Below are positions 1 through 6,762 of a stretch of DNA of 10,160 nucleotides, in pieces. The first letter of the stretch is position 1; every line of letters starts with the position of its first letter. The DNA lies in assembly GCA_964431965.1 (NCBI GenBank), contig CAYSLU010000131.1, forward strand, positions 1-10,160. Reading direction: 5' to 3'. This DNA comes from CAYSLU01 sp964431965 (GTDB lineage Bacteria; Verrucomicrobiota; Kiritimatiellia; CAIKKV01; CAYSLU01). The notes under the pieces are model-generated. The model did not search any database. It saw only the letters and a list, made by a program, of their open reading frames with translations, and was not told the DNA's origin. The translations under genes and the position numbers were made by a program.

Positions 1-1120
1 GGATGCCGTTGCCCTGGCACAGGATGGTGTGAAACGCGCGGCCGGGCACCGCCGTCACCGGCGAGTCGTCGCGGTGGATGTACGGCCGCCCCGGGGTCGC
101 CCCCGGCTCGCGGAAATGGATGCCATCGTTGGACACCACCAACCCCAGGTCGCCGGAGATGTTGGCGAAGCCCTCGCCGAAGGCGGCGCTGTGCCAGAGC
201 CCGTAGACGCCGACGCAGACGTTGCCCAGGCTCGCGGCACCGACGCCGAGGTGGACTTGATCGTAGGAGTTGTTGGCGCCGCGCTTCGACGGATCGGCCG
301 GCTCGGGCAGCGCGAAGCTCCACTGCCACAGGTCCGGCCAGCGGTCGAAATCGTAGGTGGCGCGCGCCACGCCGGTCCGTCCGCCGCCCGCGTCCCCCTC
401 CGTGCGGCTTCCGCTCCAGTCGGGGAAGGCCTGCGAGTGGACGATGTACTGGCCGCCGTGCCGGATGAACGAGCAGTGCTCGACGAACTGGTTGAGGAAG
501 GGGATCGCCGTCACCGTCCACTTCAGGCCGTCGGGCGAGACCGCGCAGGCCATGCTGGGGTTCCAGCCGTACTCCGGGATCAGCGGCTCCGTCTGGTCCG
601 GGAAGAACTGGTAGACCATCTTGTAGCGCCGGGCCGTATCGGGCTCCTCGTCGTCCCTGATCACCGCTGCGCCGCTGACGACCGTGTGCGGCAGTTCGAG
701 CGCGTTGTTGTCGCGGCTGCCCTTGAAGAGCACCTGCCCGAGCGCGGGCTTGGTCCAGGCGATGCCGTCGTCGCTCTCGGCATAGCAGAGGGGCCCCTGG
801 ACGACTTCGTACCCGTCCTTGACGCCGATCAGCCAGCCCGGCTTCTTCGCCACCTGCTGCATCTTGCGCGGGGGCCAATCGGGGTTCAGGCCCCGGTGGA
901 GGGCGTAGTACCACATGCGGAACCGGCCCGCTTCGCACAGCACCGTGCCATAGAACTGCGCCCCCATGTTGTCGGGCGCCATACTGTCGGCGGGGCTGGG
1001 CGCCAGCACCGGCTCGCGGCGCACCGCCGGTCTGCTCAGATGCAGGCAGACATTCCGGCGCAGAGGAAGCGATACATCGTCGATGGCCAATAGCGTGTGT
1101 TTCATGATCGGTCGCTTCAT
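1..1120 (-). CDS. Glycosidase-like five-bladed propeller protein B (3' end outside window)
   Basis: About 373 residues are visible and the C-terminus is cut by the left edge. The protein has the repeated aromatic and Asp-rich blade pattern of GH32/GH43/GH130-like propellers, for example CYAESDDGIAWTKPALG followed by KGSRDNN, then SPDGLKWT and SNDGIHF. These parallel the EESTDGINWTRPTLG and NGSRSNN stretch of the propeller protein at 5305-6762, so the two are paralogues or at least the same family. Proteins of this kind sit in polysaccharide- or glycoside-use loci, but substrate and catalytic residues cannot be read here. The start at 1120 is preceded by AGGA with five bases of spacing; a second in-frame ATG lies at 1105. 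No signal peptide is visible, unlike the other propellers in the window, so this copy may act in the cytoplasm. The gene begins just beyond the repeat array at 1142-1237, which may have displaced its original leader. Confidence 0.72.
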   Translation of the reverse strand, partial: MKRPIMKHTLLAIDDVSLPLRRNVCLHLSRPAVRREPVLAPSPADSMAPDNMGAQFYGTVLCEAGRFRMWYYALHRGLNPDWPPRKMQQVAKKPGWLIGVKDGYEVVQGPLCYAESDDGIAWTKPALGQVLFKGSRDNNALELPHTVVSGAAVIRDDEEPDTARRYKMVYQFFPDQTEPLIPEYGWNPSMACAVSPDGLKWTVTAIPFLNQFVEHCSFIRHGGQYIVHSQAFPDWSGSRTEGDAGGGRTGVARATYDFDRWPDLWQWSFALPEPADPSKRGANNSYDQVHLGVGAASLGNVCVGVYGLWHSAAFGEGFANISGDLGLVVSNDGIHFREPGATPGRPYIHRDDSPVTAVPGRAFHTILCQGNGI

Positions 1121-1141
1121 CTCCGTCCTGCGTCTCCCCTA

Positions 1142-1237
1142 ATCTATTCCCCTCATCTGCTCCCTCCGTCTACTCCCTCACGCCCGCACCCCGCTCTCTT
1201 GCCAAACAGACGAAGGGAGTAGACGAGGGGAGTAGAC
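1142..1237. repeat. Palindromic array of 13-nt units downstream of the four-helix-bundle gene
   Basis: Read on the plus strand there are three adjoining 13-nt units: ATCTATTCCCCTC (1142-1154), ATCTGCTCCCTCC (1155-1167) and GTCTACTCCCTCA (1168-1180). After a 31-nt loop come two units in inverted orientation: GAAGGGAGTAGAC (1212-1224) and GAGGGGAGTAGAC (1225-1237). The core GTCTACTCCCTC at 1168-1179 is complementary, with one mismatch or none, to the inverted units, so the DNA or RNA could fold into a long imperfect hairpin. It fills most of the gap between the four-helix-bundle gene (stop at 1252) and the next gene (start at 1120). The same plan recurs at 2053-2129. It could act as a terminator-like hairpin, though no T-run follows it. 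Confidence 0.8.
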
Positions 1238-1251
1238 AAAGGGGTTGGGGA

Positions 1252-2010
1252 TCAACCGGTGCCGCCTTTCTCATCGTCTGCGAGGTACCCTTTCAAGCCC
1301 GCCAGCAATGCGGCTATCTCCCGCAGAAGTACCTTGGCGGGCTCGATGCCTTCAGAACACTCCGCGACGGCTAGATCCAGATACACCCCCAGCATGGCCG
1401 CAGCATCACCTGCAACCTGGACGAACTTGCCGTGATCCAACCGGGAGAACCGTCCGTTACCCTCTGCAATATTCAGCACCAAGCTGGTTGCCGTTTCGTC
1501 GATCCTCCTGGCGTGCCGTACCCGGCGTTCGCCCGCGAGAACGCCCGCCTCCAACTGCCGACAGAGCTGAAGGGAGCGCTGGTACACAACCAGCGACTCA
1601 TGCGGGAAGTACTCGCCGGTCCCAGCCTCATACGGTTCCTCTGCTTCACGGACGGAGTCGCTCCACGATCTTCGCAGTCCGACTTCCATTCGTGCGATTC
1701 GCTGCAGTGATTCCTTCCCCGAGCGCAAGACGGAATCCCCGACCAGTCCCTTCACGAATGCGATGTCCAGACAAGCGGCGCACTCCAGAACCGATCCCAG
1801 CGAGCACTCGACGAAGTAGACCCCCTGATCGGTACGCCGCCGTCGTGCGCCCTTGGCCAGGTTGGCCAGGATGCTCTCGCCTGCACGTTGCATCTGATCG
1901 CAGACCGCATGCCGCCGCGGCCATGCGTCCACCAGCGGCGTGGTGGCCCTCAGGAACGTCAGCGCATCGGCGTAGACATGCAGCTTCTCGTGCGGTAGAT
2001 ACGCGTTCAC
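1252..2010 (-). CDS. Tandem-fused four-helix-bundle protein (23S rRNA IVS/Avd-like, two domains)
   Basis: The 252-aa product holds two copies of the four-helix-bundle fold, which usually occurs as a single chain of about 115 to 130 residues. Copy 1 spans roughly residues 5-118: LPHEKLHVY at its start, then ILANLAKGARRRRTDQGVYF. Copy 2 spans roughly 135-243: FPHESLVVY, then LVLNIAEGNGRFSRLDHGKF. The family hallmark is a helix with N-[IL]-A-[EK]-G followed by basic and polar residues, seen in both. Copy 2 matches it better; copy 1 has LAKGARRRR. Relatives form pentameric basic barrels that bind nucleic acid (DGR accessory protein Avd) or lie in 23S rRNA intervening sequences; the role here is unknown. 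The GTG start at 2010 follows GGGAG with eight bases of spacing. The reading frame stays open upstream to 2154, but that part translates the repeat array, so an ATG at 2079 is less likely. Palindromic arrays flank the gene on both sides. Confidence 0.8.
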   Translation of the reverse strand: MNAYLPHEKLHVYADALTFLRATTPLVDAWPRRHAVCDQMQRAGESILANLAKGARRRRTDQGVYFVECSLGSVLECAACLDIAFVKGLVGDSVLRSGKESLQRIARMEVGLRRSWSDSVREAEEPYEAGTGEYFPHESLVVYQRSLQLCRQLEAGVLAGERRVRHARRIDETATSLVLNIAEGNGRFSRLDHGKFVQVAGDAAAMLGVYLDLAVAECSEGIEPAKVLLREIAALLAGLKGYLADDEKGGTG

Positions 2011-2052
2011 CCCAAGATCTCCCTTCCCCTTCGCCTTCGTCCGTTCCCCCTC

Positions 2053-2129
2053 ATCTGCCCCCTCATCTATTCCCTTCATCCACTCCCTCCCCGCGGAAAA
2101 GACGAAGGGAGAAGATGAGTGGAATAGAT
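2053..2129. repeat. Palindromic array of 13-nt units upstream of the four-helix-bundle gene
   Basis: On the plus strand three units run head to tail: ATCTGCCCCCTC (2053-2064, one base short), ATCTATTCCCTTC (2065-2077) and ATCCACTCCCTCC (2078-2090). A 13-nt loop follows. Two inverted units then follow: GAAGGGAGAAGAT (2104-2116) and GAGTGGAATAGAT (2117-2129). The outer 11 bases pair perfectly (TCATCTATTCC against GGAATAGATGA). The design and orientation match the array at 1142-1237, but the loop is much shorter. It lies in the leader of the four-helix-bundle gene, where its GGGAG-type units also resemble Shine-Dalgarno sequences, so it could influence translation or halt upstream operon transcripts. 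Confidence 0.78.
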
Positions 2130-2202
2130 GACGGGTGACTAGAGGACAGATCAATGTGGATCCGACTGCCCTGTCCAGTGTCGTCCTCTTCCGTTAGCGC
2201 GT

Positions 2203-2331
2203 TCATGCAGGCGCGGAGTCCCTTTCGACCCCATTCCGCCATTCCTCCCCGAAGACGCTCTGCATCGTCCGGCAGCCCAGCCGGATCGCATCGGCGATGT
2301 CGCGGGTGTTCACGTCTCCCAGCCGGGTCAC
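2203..2331 (-). pseudogene. Probable 5' remnant of an operon gene cut off by the cassette
   Basis: A GTG at 2331 with a purine-rich AAAGGGGGG just upstream opens a 42-codon frame lying 26 bases after the stop of the 244-aa gene, ordinary spacing for the next operon member. The translation begins VTRLGDVNTRDIADAIRLG, then CRTMQSVF, a well-formed amphipathic helical start that reads like the N-terminus of a larger protein. From about 2250 on, the sequence turns into a purine-rich run and low-similarity residues and stops at 2203. No continuation exists on the far side of the cassette, where the next gene has its own start at 1120. I read this as a truncated gene rather than a functional small protein. 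The family is not identified; a genuine 42-aa peptide remains possible. Confidence 0.45.
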
Positions 2332-2357
2332 ACGCCCCCCTTTCTCGCGCCGCGGGC

Positions 2358-3092
2358 TCACTCCAGCGAGTATATCCGGTTCCGCACGCCGTCGATCCGC
2401 GCCGGGGCGGAGAAGGCTGACCCGAGTTCAACCGCGTCGGCCGGCGTGAGGCGGCGACGCGCGAACTCGGCCCAGGTCCAGTCGTTGAAGACGACGTACC
2501 CGGGACGCATGCCGGAGAGCCCCGAGGCCGCGGGGTCCGCCAGGTCAGGGATCAACACAGGCCCGGCGTCGATCTGCCACCGCTCGGCGGCGTGCGAGAC
2601 GTTGCACGTCTTGATGGGGTACTCGAGGACGACGCGCGAGCTCCCGTCGGGGGCCGTAAACTCCGTCTGGCCATTCAACCGGGTCGAGCCCAGAACCGCC
2701 GCCCGTATGTCGGCATACGCCGTCAGCTCCCGCACCCCGCGGGCCGGCGCCAGGCGGGCGGACATCTCCGCGAGCGGCGCGCCGCGGCCGTCGTGCGTGC
2801 TCATGGCCTCGCCCACCCGGTGCGACTCGATCACGTTCCGCGCGGGATCGGCGAAGGTCTTCGCGAACATGAACTCACCGGCGGGCGAGTAGATCATGAC
2901 GAAATCATAGGGCGGCCTCTGGATCAGGTCGCGCGGCGCGTACATCGTCTCGCCGGCGCACGGTGCGCTGAGCAGGCACTCCCACGTCGTCCCGCCGGTG
3001 ACGATGCGGCAAACGGCGTCGACCTGCATGCGCGGCGAGTGATGGATGCGGGTGGAGGTCCACCCGATGAAGCTGCGGCTGAAATCGTACAT
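2358..3092 (-). CDS. Conserved-looking protein of unknown function, 244 aa
   Basis: I do not recognise this family. The product has no signal peptide and no membrane segment, so it is probably cytoplasmic, unlike most of its neighbours. It is mixed alpha/beta with several Trp and Cys residues (WECLLSAPCAGE near residue 38, YPIKTCNVSHAAERW in the middle) and a C-terminal FNDWTWAEFARRRLTPADA segment that looks like a helix-turn-helix-sized amphipathic pair. The ATG at 3092 has an ideal AGGAG six bases upstream, and the gene starts 24 bases after the PQQ-like propeller gene ends, so it is co-transcribed with it. The codon pattern and GC content match the neighbours. Its place inside a glycan-type operon suggests a related metabolic or accessory role, but the sequence alone gives no reaction. 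Confidence 0.8.
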   Translation of the reverse strand: MYDFSRSFIGWTSTRIHHSPRMQVDAVCRIVTGGTTWECLLSAPCAGETMYAPRDLIQRPPYDFVMIYSPAGEFMFAKTFADPARNVIESHRVGEAMSTHDGRGAPLAEMSARLAPARGVRELTAYADIRAAVLGSTRLNGQTEFTAPDGSSRVVLEYPIKTCNVSHAAERWQIDAGPVLIPDLADPAASGLSGMRPGYVVFNDWTWAEFARRRLTPADAVELGSAFSAPARIDGVRNRIYSLE

Positions 3093-3116
3093 GGGGTGCT
3101 CCTGTCCTTCCGGTCG

Positions 3117-4316
3117 TCAGGGCCGCCGCAAGTCATAGCACGCCACGCCGTGGCCGTGGCGGACATACAGCAGGCCGTCGGAGATGGCCGGCGACGGAAT
3201 CCAACCGGCTGAAATGCGTTGCCGGCCCAGCCGCTCGAACGTGTCGGTTCCCGCCCTGATCATGATCAGCGTCGCACCGGACTCGCAGGTGCCGATCAGC
3301 TTGCCGTCGGCCACGAGCGGCGAGGCGATCTCGCCGGGGAACTTCTCCTGCCACTTCAGATCGCCCTTCTCCAGACCGTAGCAGGCCGCGACGCCGTTGC
3401 AGACGACATAGACGCGGCCCTTGTGGATGACCGCCGTGCTGCCGCGGTCGGAGAACGGAGCCGACCACAGCTTCTCCGCCTTGGCCGGCGTCAGCTGGTA
3501 GGCGGCGAGGCCGTCCTCCTTGTTGTTGTTCAGGAACACCGCCACGTCGCCGCTGACAACCGGCGTGCTGTTGCCCTCGGCCTTGGTCGTCCACTGCACC
3601 TCGCCAGTCGCCAGCTTGACACAGGCCAGACCGGACCTGGTGCGGCACAGGACATACTTCGTCCCGCCCGATGTCCAGAGCACCGGCGAGCAGTTCCCGC
3701 CGCTGACGGTCGCGCTCCACCGCTTCTCGCCCGTATGGGCGTCGAACCCGGTCATCGGGCCGGCCAGGATCACAACGATGCCGTCCTCGACCAGCGGGCT
3801 GGAGGCGCTTTCAGCGCCGACCGGCGCCTGCCACAACGGTTTGCCGGTCGCGGCATCGCGGCAGTAGAGCGTCTTCGCGCCATTCACGTAGCAGCGGCCG
3901 TCCGCCACACACGGCGTGCTGTGGCTGCCCTTGCCGGGCCAGCCCTGGCGCCAGACCAGCTTGCCGTTGCTGTCGAGGCAAGCCGCGCCCTCCAGCGAGC
4001 CGCCGGCCTTGATGGCGGCCGTCCAGGAGGGCGGACGCCCGTCGGCGGAGGGCGGCGGCGGATTGGAGGGCCAGATGCCCGCGAAGTAGACGCGTCCGCC
4101 GGCGACGCACACGGAGCCCAGCGAATCGTTGCAGATCAAATCCTCGCTGACCCACAGCCGCGGCGGGCCGTTCGAACCCCACGAGTCCGCCAGCGCCGGG
4201 CTGTCTGAAGCCACGCCGTTCCGCTCCGGCCCGCGCCACTGGTTCCAGTCGGCGCAGGCCGTCGCCGCCATCTGGCAGACCACCAGCGCGCACGCATGCT
4301 CCACTCTCATCGTCAT
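3117..4316 (-). CDS. Secreted PQQ-like beta-propeller repeat protein
   Basis: The 399-aa product starts with a short signal peptide ending in TACA, and the mature protein opens DWNQWRGPERNGV, the N-terminal hallmark of a large family of exported PQQ-like/BamB-like propellers common in planctomycetes and relatives. Blade motifs recur through the chain: CLDSNGKLVWRQGW, CRDAATGKPLWQAPV, FDAHTGEKRWSATV, VKLATGEVQWTTKA, and CYGLEKGDLKWQEKF. That indicates about seven or eight blades. There is no heme-binding CxxCH, so it is not a quinohaemoprotein dehydrogenase; binding, scaffolding or an undefined oxidoreductase role is more likely. ATG 4316 has GAGG five bases upstream; GTG 4322 and ATG 4310 are alternative starts. 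The gene lies 36 bases after the SUMF1/FGE-like protein B stop and 24 bases before the 244-aa gene, so it is part of the operon. Its substrate is unknown. Confidence 0.88.
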   Translation of the reverse strand: MTMRVEHACALVVCQMAATACADWNQWRGPERNGVASDSPALADSWGSNGPPRLWVSEDLICNDSLGSVCVAGGRVYFAGIWPSNPPPPSADGRPPSWTAAIKAGGSLEGAACLDSNGKLVWRQGWPGKGSHSTPCVADGRCYVNGAKTLYCRDAATGKPLWQAPVGAESASSPLVEDGIVVILAGPMTGFDAHTGEKRWSATVSGGNCSPVLWTSGGTKYVLCRTRSGLACVKLATGEVQWTTKAEGNSTPVVSGDVAVFLNNNKEDGLAAYQLTPAKAEKLWSAPFSDRGSTAVIHKGRVYVVCNGVAACYGLEKGDLKWQEKFPGEIASPLVADGKLIGTCESGATLIMIRAGTDTFERLGRQRISAGWIPSPAISDGLLYVRHGHGVACYDLRRP

Positions 4317-4352
4317 GTCCACCTCGTCTTCCTGGTCGGCCTTCCCGCCCCG

Positions 4353-5228
4353 TTACTCCCCCCACGGCGCCACAGGATATCCAACGGCCAGGCGCATGCC
4401 GACATTCGGGCGATGCTTGTCCGGCCAGATGTTTCCCCACTGGGACGCCGTCCGGATGGATCCGGGACCGTCCTGCCCGGCGTACGATCCACCGCGGACC
4501 GTGCGGGCGTAGTTCGAGACGGTGTTGAGCGGATCGATCGTGATCTCGTTGGTGGTCGTGGCGTCGGGCCGGAAGTAGTCGAGGCACAACTCCCAGACAT
4601 TGCCGGTGATATCGAAAAAGCCCCACGAATTCGGCTTCTTCCGGCCGACGGGCATGGGCTCGGTCGCGTTTCCGCGGTGCCAGGCGTAGTCGTCGAGCAG
4701 GGCCGGATCGTTGCCGAAGTAGTACGCCGTGGTTGTTCCGGCTCGCGCGGCATATTCCCACTCCGCCTCGGTCGGAAGTCGGAACACCATCCCGGGCGGC
4801 AACTGGGAAGCGCAGCGCTGGTTCAGGATGGCCGTGAAGTTGGTGCACTCCTGCCAGGAGACCGCGTTGGCCGGATAATCCAGCTTCCCGGCATGCCGCG
4901 ATTTCATTCCCATCACGGCACCCCACTGCCCGAGCGTGAGTTCATACTTCCCGAGGTAGAATGGCCGACTGATCCGAACGCGATGGGGGAACTCGCCCTT
5001 CGGGTCGTACCGCGGGGGGGCGTCTTCCGTCCGGGTGCCCATCATGAACTCCCCCGCCGACACGCCGATCAGTTCGACCACCACGGCCGGATTCGTCCCT
5101 TGCGCCTCCACCAGCGTGACGGCGAGCGTTTTCGAGACGGCGGGCGGCGTAACTTCGCCACCCAGAGCCGAGGCCACCGCCACCAGCAACGAGATCCCAG
5201 TCCATGCCCAGTCAATCCTGCTCTTCAT
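4353..5228 (-). CDS. SUMF1/FGE-fold protein B, secreted, catalytic cysteines missing
   Basis: The 291-aa product has an N-terminal signal segment (residues 1-24) and a full formylglycine-generating-enzyme-type domain (PF03781): GEFMMG (59-64), PHRVRISRPFYLGKYELT (81-98), LPTEAEWEYAARAGT (151-165), GNVWE (209-213), RGGSY (245-249) and a C-terminal GMRLA (277-281). In true FGE the segment after RGGS carries the two active-site cysteines; here the stretch reads AGQDGPGSIRTASQWG with none. It is therefore unlikely to convert sulfatase cysteines, and no sulfatase gene is in the window. The C-type-lectin-like fold is often used for binding. The ATG at 5228 has GGAG five bases upstream; longer frames would start inside the gap. 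It is a paralogue of the protein at 6759-7667, identical at more than half of core positions by eye. Confidence 0.9.
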   Translation of the reverse strand: MKSRIDWAWTGISLLVAVASALGGEVTPPAVSKTLAVTLVEAQGTNPAVVVELIGVSAGEFMMGTRTEDAPPRYDPKGEFPHRVRISRPFYLGKYELTLGQWGAVMGMKSRHAGKLDYPANAVSWQECTNFTAILNQRCASQLPPGMVFRLPTEAEWEYAARAGTTTAYYFGNDPALLDDYAWHRGNATEPMPVGRKKPNSWGFFDITGNVWELCLDYFRPDATTTNEITIDPLNTVSNYARTVRGGSYAGQDGPGSIRTASQWGNIWPDKHRPNVGMRLAVGYPVAPWGE

Positions 5229-5304
5229 CGTCTCTCCGCCTTTCCTGCTTTCGTGAGTTCCAGATTGGCCGTATTCGGGCTTGCGGCTGTGCCCCCCCTG
5301 ATAT

Positions 5305-6762
5305 TCACCGCGTGACAAACCGAAGCGCATAGATGTCCGCCTCGCGCATGACGAAACGCAGGCGGATCGGCTGCCCGGCCAGCTTGCTGACATCAGAGCC
5401 GCCTTTCCAAACGACGATGCACCCGCGGCTGTTCTGCCGGAGATCTTCCTTCATGTCCTCGGCCGAATACCCCGAGATGACCTGCCCGGCCGCGTCCTGG
5501 ATCTCAACGCGCATGAATCCGCCCGCGCTGGTCTCGAAGTTCAGCATCAATTCCTTGCCGGAAAAAACGAGCGGTTTCGTGACCATTTCGCCCTGTTCAA
5601 ACGGGGCGTTGATCGAGGCAAACCCGTCCACGGGCAGGTAGTAGAGGCGGTCGCGGACCATGATGCCCAAATGCTGGGGGTTCAGGTAGCGCCAGTGCTC
5701 GGACTGGACGCCGGGCGTGTCGTCGCGGAGAGGAAAGACATTCAACGCGGCATAGTTTCCCCGGTTGCCCCAGCTCTCGCGCAACGGAGCCGGCCGGATG
5801 AACGCCTCCTTCAACACACGATCGAAAGACCGGCCGTCGCGGGAGGATAGCAGCGCGATATCCGTGGACTCCCCCTGATTCGGAAAGAACCGCGTGGCCA
5901 GCCCGATGGTGATGTGCGGCGCGCGGAAATACGGGTGCGCCTGGCTGGTGTAGAGGTGTTCGTTCTCAAGGTTCGCCGGCACCTGTTCCAGGGCGGTCCA
6001 CGTCACGAAGTCGGAGGATGTGGCGCGGTTGATGGAACGCAGGCCCTTGATGTGCTGCCGGCAGTAGGCGATGTACTGTGTCTCAACCGGCGACCAGAAG
6101 GCCACGTTCTGGGAATCGAACATCAGGCCGCCGGGCACGACCTTCAGCACGGGTTCGTCCTGCAGCTTGGTCCAGCGGATGCCGTCTGCCGACGCGAAGG
6201 CTACCAGCCCGCCTGACGCGCTGGTTCCGGCGAGCGCCTTGAAGCGCTGTTCAGGCGGACACCCCGGCCTCGTGTCGAGGAATGGGCTGAAGTTGTGGCT
6301 GAAGGGCGACATGTTCGCCAGCACGTAGTTGTTCGACCGCGAACCGTTCACCTCGAACAGGCCGAGAGTCGGCCGCGTCCAGTTGATGCCGTCCGTGCTT
6401 TCCTCGTAGGCGGTCACCTCGCCCGGATTGCCGTCCGCGTCCGACCCCGTGTAACCGGGAATCGTCTCCCGGCAATAGTGGCGGTACTTGCCCTTCTCGA
6501 AGATGACGGTTGCGTAGTAACCGTCCGAAGGGGGATGCGCGAGGTTCCGGATCTCGATCGGCTGCTTGAACCGGTGGGACACGCCTTTCATCTGATCGAC
6601 CAGATACAAGTCGACAAACGGCTCCCATCGGCCGCCGATGGAGATCGGCCCGCCGCCGCCTGGCGCCGCCGCGCCCTCCGCGCTCGCAGACCCGCCCCAT
6701 GCGCACATGCCCATCGCACCAACCAGCGCCAGCGCCATGCCAATCTTCCTGCAGTCCATCAT
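5305..6762 (-). CDS. Secreted glycosidase-like five-bladed propeller protein A
   Basis: The 485-aa product has a signal peptide ending in SASA (about residue 28). Mature residues 45-400 form a propeller with aromatic and Asp motifs typical of GH32/GH43-type proteins: WEPFVDLYLVDQ (46-57), EESTDGINWTRPTLG (120-134), NGSRSNN (139-145), ASADGIRWT (190-198) and SSRDGRSF (306-313). Residues 400-485 look like the C-terminal beta-sandwich common in the GH32 group (KELMLNFETSAGGFMRVEIQ). Catalytic acids cannot be assigned by eye, so it may hydrolyse or only bind glycans. Two adjacent ATGs (6762 and 6759) compete: the first overlaps the preceding stop as ATGA, the second sits four bases after AGGGGG. 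Either way translation is coupled to the SUMF1-like gene. Its paralogue is the partial gene at 1-1120. Confidence 0.85.
   Translation of the reverse strand: MMDCRKIGMALALVGAMGMCAWGGSASAEGAAAPGGGGPISIGGRWEPFVDLYLVDQMKGVSHRFKQPIEIRNLAHPPSDGYYATVIFEKGKYRHYCRETIPGYTGSDADGNPGEVTAYEESTDGINWTRPTLGLFEVNGSRSNNYVLANMSPFSHNFSPFLDTRPGCPPEQRFKALAGTSASGGLVAFASADGIRWTKLQDEPVLKVVPGGLMFDSQNVAFWSPVETQYIAYCRQHIKGLRSINRATSSDFVTWTALEQVPANLENEHLYTSQAHPYFRAPHITIGLATRFFPNQGESTDIALLSSRDGRSFDRVLKEAFIRPAPLRESWGNRGNYAALNVFPLRDDTPGVQSEHWRYLNPQHLGIMVRDRLYYLPVDGFASINAPFEQGEMVTKPLVFSGKELMLNFETSAGGFMRVEIQDAAGQVISGYSAEDMKEDLRQNSRGCIVVWKGGSDVSKLAGQPIRLRFVMREADIYALRFVTR

Larger units (their letters stand above)
1142..2129 (-). 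mobile_element. Candidate repeat-bounded cassette carrying a four-helix-bundle gene
   Basis: The unit consists of one minus-strand gene (1252-2010) with a palindromic 13-nt array on each side. Both arrays are built as three units, a loop and two inverted units, and they lie in the same orientation. The cassette interrupts an otherwise tightly spaced operon, and the gene fragment at 2203-2331 stops just upstream of it. No transposase, integrase or clear target duplication was seen, so mobility is inferred only from the matched ends and the broken neighbour. Four-helix-bundle (PF05635-type) genes are known inside 23S rRNA intervening sequences and as many dispersed copies in some genomes, which fits a mobile or selfish unit. 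It might instead be a stable gene with repeats serving in expression. Confidence 0.35.
2011..2357. other. Disrupted intergenic stretch
   Basis: These 347 bases between the 244-aa gene and the four-helix-bundle gene hold, from right to left, a 42-codon gene remnant (2331-2203), about 70 bases with no recognisable content (2130-2202), the palindromic array (2053-2129) and a purine-rich leader with the Shine-Dalgarno of the four-helix-bundle gene (2011-2052, minus-strand sense). Elsewhere in the operon gaps are under 80 bases, so this is a clear break in its packing. A minus-strand frame is open across 2063-2431, but it reads through the array and has no family resemblance, so I do not call it a gene. 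Confidence 0.6.

Noticed and set aside
29..1093. Long open frame on the plus strand opposite the left-edge gene
   Set aside because: It is Arg/Ala/Val-rich with no motifs and mirrors a minus-strand frame that has clear propeller motifs and a good ribosome binding site.
1142..1237. CRISPR array
   Set aside because: Units are contiguous 13-mers with no spacers and occur in inverted orientation; no cas gene is present.
1245..2138. Plus-strand frame across the four-helix-bundle gene
   Set aside because: It runs through both the gene and a repeat array and has a Pro/Arg/Ser-rich composition. The minus frame contains two recognisable domains.
2063..2431. Minus-strand 122-codon frame spanning the remnant and the array
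   Set aside because: It overlaps the end of the 244-aa gene, reads through the repeats, and its internal ATG sits directly against its purine-rich run with no spacing.
5229..5304. Terminator or internal promoter in the 76-bp gap between two operon genes
   Set aside because: Only a short GGGC/GCCC pairing with a 10-nt loop and no T-run; nothing convincing.
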